Source: Dermanyssus gallinae
Lineage: Eukaryota > Arthropoda > Arachnida > Mesostigmata > Dermanyssidae
NCBI GenBank assembly: GCA_003439945.1
Contig: QVRM01002012.1
Coordinates: 1 to 64,000 of the forward strand
Length of the DNA: 64,000 nt
Direction of reading: 5' to 3'
The notes beneath the pieces are model-generated. The model saw only the letters and a program-made list of their open reading frames with translations. It was not told the DNA's origin and did not search any database. The position numbers and the translations under genes are program-made. Below, in pieces: positions 59,376 through 64,000 of the stretch; position 1 is the first letter of the stretch, and the number at the start of each line of letters is the position of its first letter.

Positions 59376-60701
59376 TTTACCGTCACCAGAGCAGGTGCGG
59401 TGTACCAGTTGAAGCTTTCCTTCTGCCAACTGCTGCGGCTGCTAGGGAAGGATTCTGATCGAAAGCTGTCTATCTATGTATCTATCTATCTATCTGTCAA
59501 TGAAAGAAGAACTCCCGTTGTTGTGTTCTGCCTACATTCCGAAGGTAGCGAACACGGGAAAATGCTCAAGCCTCACTTTCTCCCACCACCAAATACCACA
59601 ACCACCACCACCACCACCCTCACCATGATCCCAACCGCTATTTCCTAGCTAGCCGTCGCCGATGTAATGGAGTAATTATTGATACAGTACGTAAATGCCG
59701 CAGGTGGTCTTGGATCCGTAATGGGTGTCGCGTATTGTTGACGACTACGAGCACAGCGACGGCACACTCGCTGTTGCTAATCGTATGGATAATATACAAC
59801 TGTTTAAACCTGGTTAAACAACCATAACAACTGTAATCATTGTCGTTGGATGCCTACGCGTTTAACTTCACGAACGAATAGCCTTTCGAGCAAAAAACTT
59901 AAGAGGTGCCCAGCTACCTCTCTCACGAACGAAATCAATGTCAATCAATAACCGGTGCCCACACGACAATAGACAATCACACGAGAATCAAAGCAGGTTG
60001 ATTATGAACTATAAAAGCCTACTGCATCTGCTGCTGCTGCCGCCTGCTTCACTTTCGCACCGGCACAATGAAGTGGCCAGTGTCAATGCGAAGCGGCGCG
60101 ACAGAACAGAAGAAAAACCGAAACCGGTATGTTGTTTGTCTCGTACTCCTTGTTGTTCCTTATACACCATATATGATTTGCAGTCGCTCTTCATCGCCGT
60201 CCAATGTTAGACTATGCAAGTAATGTTTCGTATACCTACATGCAGCAGCAACAGCAACAACAACAATAAGGATATAACGACTCACAATGACGACAACGAA
60301 TTCGGACGACCAGCTGACAGCTATAACGCTATCCTATCTGCAGATCAGCTGACCACGTGCACGGTTTCCTTGTTGTTGTTGTTGTTGTTGTTGTTGTGGC
60401 TGCTGTTGCTACTTCTGCTGTTGTTGCTATTCTTGTTGTTGCGAATGTTGTTGTGTTATTTTTGTGGGCGCGTTTTTACAAAGCTGCGTCATTCATGATC
60501 GTCGTTATTTATTGCTTTTATTGCTGTTGCTGCTGTTGATTTAAATGAGGAGATGGAATACAGGAAAGGGAAATCGAGCTTCCATGTGTAACCGGGCGGC
60601 TGATCGGGCTGGCTGAACAAGCAGGCTGCGGCGGTAGGCAATGCGTTTGTTGGTCAACAAATCAATTATCGAAGGTAGTAGAAAGTTAAGATGCTGTGGG
60701 G
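59376..60701. other. No gene seen; simple repeats
   Basis: (CTAT)n lies at 59468-59496, (CCA)n at 59588-59618, (CAA)n at 60243-60267 and (GTT)n/(CTG) at 60368-60445. Open frames here follow the repeats. Confidence 0.45.
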
Positions 60702-60890
60702 TCGAGCCCGGTGACGTGGTGGGTGCATGCGCCTCGCGACCGGAGGAGACGCATAGGTGCGCGGGTTCGAGCCCCACTGTTGCACTAATTTGTATTTATG
60801 GGAGTGGTCCGTCTATGCGAAGCAATGCAAAAAGCAGTCCCGTGGACGTTAAATCTTGGCTGAGCTTGGGTCCGCACGAAACGTTTCTAG
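60702..60890 (+). mobile_element. SINE A (full copy)
   Basis: GTCGAGCCCGGTGACGTGGT head, GGGTTCGAGCCCC B box and a GTGGACGTTAAATCTTGGCT body end. It is followed 45 bp later by a SINE B copy in the same orientation. Confidence 0.85.
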
Positions 60891-60934
60891 GATACAGTCT
60901 AGCGTTGCTACACATCAGATCAGTGGCGGCATGA

Positions 60935-61165
60935 TCTAGACGATTGGTGTAGGGCGCCTCTCTGGTTGTCATGTACGGGGGTGTCGCTCGTCGATTCGAT
61001 CCCCGGCGTTGATCGAAATTTCTTTAAGCGATGCTCATTCATTGGCCAGTAAATTATTAACTATATACCGCTGCTGCTGCTGCCACAAGGACTGTTGGTA
61101 AAGCAACCCCAGACTCATCCCGACATGCTCGGGTTTTGGTCGGCATTGGCTCATGTACCTCATGC
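60935..61165 (+). mobile_element. SINE B (partial)
   Basis: GGGGTGTCGCTCGTCGATTC and GATCCCCGGCGTTGATCGAA, then GCGATGCTCATTCATTGG, a (CTG)n in place of the usual CTGAGAGTCAGC, and AAGGACTGTTGGTAAA. Confidence 0.7.
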
Positions 61166-61997
61166 ATTGGCTAGCAAAGCCAAGCATAAATGCTCACACA
61201 CTTGCTTGGAGAGACACGCACTGATCGAGAAGACGTTGTGACGTCATATCGCTTGTAGATACAAGTACATGTGTTAATTTCCGATTTTGATAAAATTACG
61301 AAACCGAAAGTGACAGCGCTTTAAATTTCGTATATATATATACATTTTGTGTTAGGGCCAATTCAAGCTTGGTGCGCCTATCGGTTCAATGAATTGAGCC
61401 TTCGGAAAATCTTCTTTTACAGCAGACTTCGAACCAACCACATAAGGAAGACGTGTTTGTATAATCACCGGCTGAATAGTTGTAGTCATCGATTAAGTGT
61501 AGTTAGGAGAAGAACGTCAATAAATCAAGATAGAAGAGCTTTAATCAAATTCAATGGGGGCACATCGCGTTTATCGCAGAAAAGAAATCATAGCAGACGC
61601 ATTTAATACACAGCACAATACGCGGGCTGTGTATACGTGCATAATACGAAAATAAGCAGGTGTTGCAAAGCACGTTCAAACCTGGCAGTACGTACCTAAT
61701 TATATTCAGCAAGATCTAGCGTTAACGGTACCTAAGCATATGATCAAACTTAATTTTGTTCAATTAAGCCAAACCTAATATAGCACGTCATGTCTAACGC
61801 AAGGTCACGTTGGTTGGAGATACCTTATACAAGGAAAGCAGTGCAACTGCATTTTATCTTGGATGTCCGTACGTCTTCGCCATAATTTGAAGCTACTACA
61901 TCTCTTCTATATGGGTATGTTGAATGTTCCAGTCATTGATAATTGAATCAGCTTTTCAGTAGCTGAATATTAAATCGCGACCTCCGTATCCCTCAAA
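61166..61997. other. No gene seen
   Basis: The plus-strand frame at 61349-61606 is open but matches nothing I know and has no splice context. Confidence 0.35.
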
Positions 61998-62230
61998 GTG
62001 TCAAACGCCGGTAGTCATTTTCATCTCTCTCACCCTGTGTCTTTTTCACGCCTTCCTCCATCTGACTATTTACTTAACGAATGCTTGCGTCACATATTAT
62101 TAGACCCGAAGACAAAATTCGAGAATTTTTCACGCCTTCCTCCATCTGACTATTTACTTAACGAATGCTTGCGTCACATATTATTAGACCCGAAGACAAA
62201 ATTCGAGAATTTTTCACATTTATTTTGAAA
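61998..62230 (+). repeat. 84-bp tandem duplication within an open frame
   Basis: Two near-identical copies starting CACGCCTTCCTCCATCTGAC lie at 62047 and 62131. Being 28 codons long, the duplication keeps the frame 61998-62228 open (SRLPPSDYLLNECLRHILLD twice). Whether this is coding is unknown. It is probably recent, given near identity. Confidence 0.75.
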
Positions 62231-62540
62231 GTGCGCGCGTACATTTTCTACCAAACCAGACGACCTCTTTCTGCTACAGTCTCACCGAGAGTGAGCGACC
62301 GAAAAGAGGTAAAGAGGCAGGCAGAAAAACAAATAACAACAACAAGAAATAACACCACCATCACAAGAGCTCACATCTGCTGACTGAATAGATGAATTAC
62401 TGACTGTCTGACTGACTAAAAGCAAAACAATGGAAAAGCAGCGCAAGAGAGAGCGAACCTGCAGAGACCACACGGCTGGCTCGAATCCACTCGAAGTCCA
62501 ACTCGAACAATCTCCCTGCGCTAAATGCAGGTTGTGCGCG

Positions 62541-62785
62541 GATAGCAGACGACGCAGCAAATCCCGCGCAGAGCAGACGACGCAGCGAATCGCGCGCAGA
62601 GCAGACGACGCAGCGAATCGCGCGCAGAGCAGACGACGCAGTGAATCTCGCGCAGAGCAGACGACGCAGTGAATCTCGCGCAGAGCAGACGACGCAGCAA
62701 ATCGCGCGCAGAGCAGACGACGCAGTGAATCTCGCGCAGAGCAGACGACGCAGTGAATCTCGCGCAGAGCAGACGACGCAGTGGG
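62541..62785. repeat. 28-bp minisatellite, about eight units
   Basis: The unit has CGCGCAGAGCAGACGACGCA followed by (G/A)(C/T)(G/A)AATC(G/T)CG. It repeats with few differences just upstream of the exon at 63114. The unit length is not a multiple of 3, and openness in several frames reflects lack of stops in the unit. It could be part of a promoter or 5' leader. 62231-62540 shows nothing else. Confidence 0.85.
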
Positions 62786-63113
62786 TCGACTGGTCGTCTC
62801 GGTCGGACAACCCGGTCGCTCCGCATCGCTCGCACAGCGGACGTCGGTCGGCCGGCCGTTCAGAAATTAGCGTGGTGCTTGGATGTTGTTGTTGTTGCTG
62901 GTCAAAGGGGGCACATTGTCTACGGCGGCGGCCGCGCCACCACCAACACCACCACCATCATCACCTTTGTCGATCGCCACCAAAGTGTGTCCGTCCTTGC
63001 CGTGTGTGTTTTGCCGATCGGTTGTCGTTTGCCTCCTGCTGGTGCTGCTGCTGCTGCTGCCTAGGAGTTAGTTAGTGGTGGTCCGCCGCAAAGGCGCAAA
63101 CGCAAGCCAAGCG

Positions 63114-63326
63114 ATGGCGAGTCGCGCTTTGTTCGGAGGTGCTGTTCGATCCGTGGCATCCGTGGCCACCCGTGCTGGCCGGCACCATCGGCCTTTGGCA
63201 TTGTCGAATCGCTTTCTTCTCACTGCTGCGATACCAGCGCGTCACGCAGTGGCTGGCGCTGCTGCTGCCGGAAAAACACGCGCGGCGGCGACGACAACGA
63301 CGACGGCCAACCTTTGCCTGCCCCAG
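63114..63326 (+). CDS. First coding exon of a probable mitochondrial protein (partial)
   Basis: ATG at 63114 (context AAGCGATGG) starts MASRALFGGAVRSVASVATR, rich in Arg/Ala/Ser with no acidic residues for about 65 codons. This is a classic mitochondrial presequence. It ends TTTTANLCLPQ at a consensus CAG/GTCAGTAAG donor in phase 0, giving 71 codons. The mature protein lies beyond the window, so no function can be named. UROD lies in divergent orientation 4.7 kb away. The presequence's Ala/Thr-rich part (63255-63310) is built on GCN/ACN repeats. Reading in-frame from 63075 is possible, but the ATG at 63114 is the natural start. Confidence 0.65.
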
Positions 63327-63509
63327 GTCAGTAAGAACATTGTTGTTGAGCATCATCGGCATCGCCAGCAGGAGCAGTAGTACTCGCGAGTACTGCTGGA
63401 AGTAGTAGTAGTAGTTGAAGTAGTGGAAGTACTACTACTATTAGTAGTGCGTGGAACTCTGCTAGACACTGGACACGCCCGAACCTGGAGGATTTGTGAC
63501 TTGATTTAT

Positions 63510-63590
63510 CCGGTGTACACGTTCATAAAGAGACAATTGTTGCCTCTTGCATATAAGTTAATAAAACTGTAATAATAATAAAAAAATATA
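63510..63590 (+). mobile_element. Retrotransposon-like 3' end, relative of 48405-48465
   Basis: GTGTACACGTTCATAAAGAG then ACAATTGTTGCCTC and GTTAATAAA, followed by (TAA)n/(A)n. The end of the element at 47664-48470 reads GTGCACACGTTCTCAGGAGA then ACAATTGTCGCTCC and CTTAATAAATTG. I infer a tail-only copy. Confidence 0.5.
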
Positions 63591-63814
63591 TAATCAAAAC
63601 GATTAGTAGTAGTAGTGGCAGCAGCAAGAGGAAGCCGTGCTCGTGGTCGTCGTGTTAGGTGTTTGTTTTGCGTCGCTCATTGGCCGCGTCGAGTCGCTTC
63701 AGTAGGTCTAAGGACATCACTGCTACCTCCACCACCCCACCCCCCCTCCGCCCGTTCGTTGTCCTGAGGAAAAACGAAAAAACAAAATCAGCAGCAGCAG
63801 CGGCAGAAGAAAAG

Positions 63815-63880
63815 TAATAAGTACTATTTTCTACGAGGAACAAACGGTCGTATGTTCCTCGTAGAAAATAGTACTTATTA
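63815..63880. repeat. Perfect 28-bp inverted repeat with 10-nt loop
   Basis: TAATAAGTACTATTTTCTAC (start of the left arm, 63815-63842) is exactly complementary to the right arm 63853-63880 around AACGGTCGTA. Flanking CAGCAGC and GCTGCTG could lengthen the fold with a gap. Confidence 0.95.
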
Positions 63881-63915
63881 GCTGCTGTCTCTCGCGCGCG
63901 CACTCGCTGTTTCTC

Positions 63916-63953
<38 letters not shown>

Positions 63954-64000
63954 CCCCCCCCCCCTATTTCTCGCCAACATTGTATGTTGTTCGTTGGTTG

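Larger units (their letters stand above)
63327..64000 (+). other. Start of intron 1 of the putative mitochondrial gene
   Basis: Contains (AGT)n and a 16-bp palindrome AGTACTCGCGAGTACT at about 63381, a retrotransposon-like 3' end (63510-63590), (AGT)n at 63604, the long hairpin 63815-63880, (CT)n at 63912-63951 and a C run at 63953-63964. Confidence 0.5.

Noticed and set aside
62541..62785. CRISPR-like spaced repeats
   Set aside because: Units are contiguous with no unique spacers, and the DNA is eukaryotic; it is a minisatellite. The same holds for 15432-15805.

Overview
This is animal (metazoan) nuclear DNA. The genes are split by GT-AG introns, their codon phases join cleanly across long repeat-filled introns, and the non-coding sequence is full of non-LTR retrotransposons, Tc1/mariner relics and tRNA-derived SINEs. 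About 25 long (AT)n tracts and many (CAA)n/(CAG)n arrays are also present. I cannot name the species. A complete uroporphyrinogen decarboxylase argues against a nematode, which lacks haem synthesis.

There are four genes or gene parts. (1) 11156-14022, minus strand: two phase-compatible internal exons of an unrecognised helical protein. (2) 26637-42253, plus strand: a six-exon dystroglycan-like adhesion receptor with signal peptide, cadherin-like domain, SEA-like domain, a long Pro/Thr repeat, a membrane segment and a very short tail. (3) 46303-58438, minus strand: a complete six-exon uroporphyrinogen decarboxylase of 355 residues, the haem-pathway enzyme that makes coproporphyrinogen III. (4) 63114-63326, plus strand: the first coding exon of a probable mitochondrial protein that continues past the window. 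Genes 3 and 4 are divergent and about 4.7 kb apart. I see no functional link among the four.

The rest is mobile-element landscape. The region 1-26 kb is almost gene-free and holds SINEs, a CR1/L2-like relic, R1-like tails and transposase relics. The dystroglycan introns carry a near-perfect foldback element (with a nested insertion bounded by a 13-bp target duplication), a young 5'-truncated R1-like retrotransposon with a 14-bp target duplication, and an older reverse-transcriptase relic. A second foldback copy, a SINE/retrotransposon chimera and a short Tc1-like element lie in the last intron of the decarboxylase gene.

The most interesting pattern is a retrotransposon with an R2/R4-type C-terminus at 44503-46175 whose 3' end recurs at 1105 and 24342. 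Each copy lies between (AT)n tracts, which suggests an element specialised for AT microsatellites. Other notable structures are two hairpins with (AT)n loops, a 28-bp perfect inverted repeat at the right edge, and a coding minisatellite in the dystroglycan-like gene.
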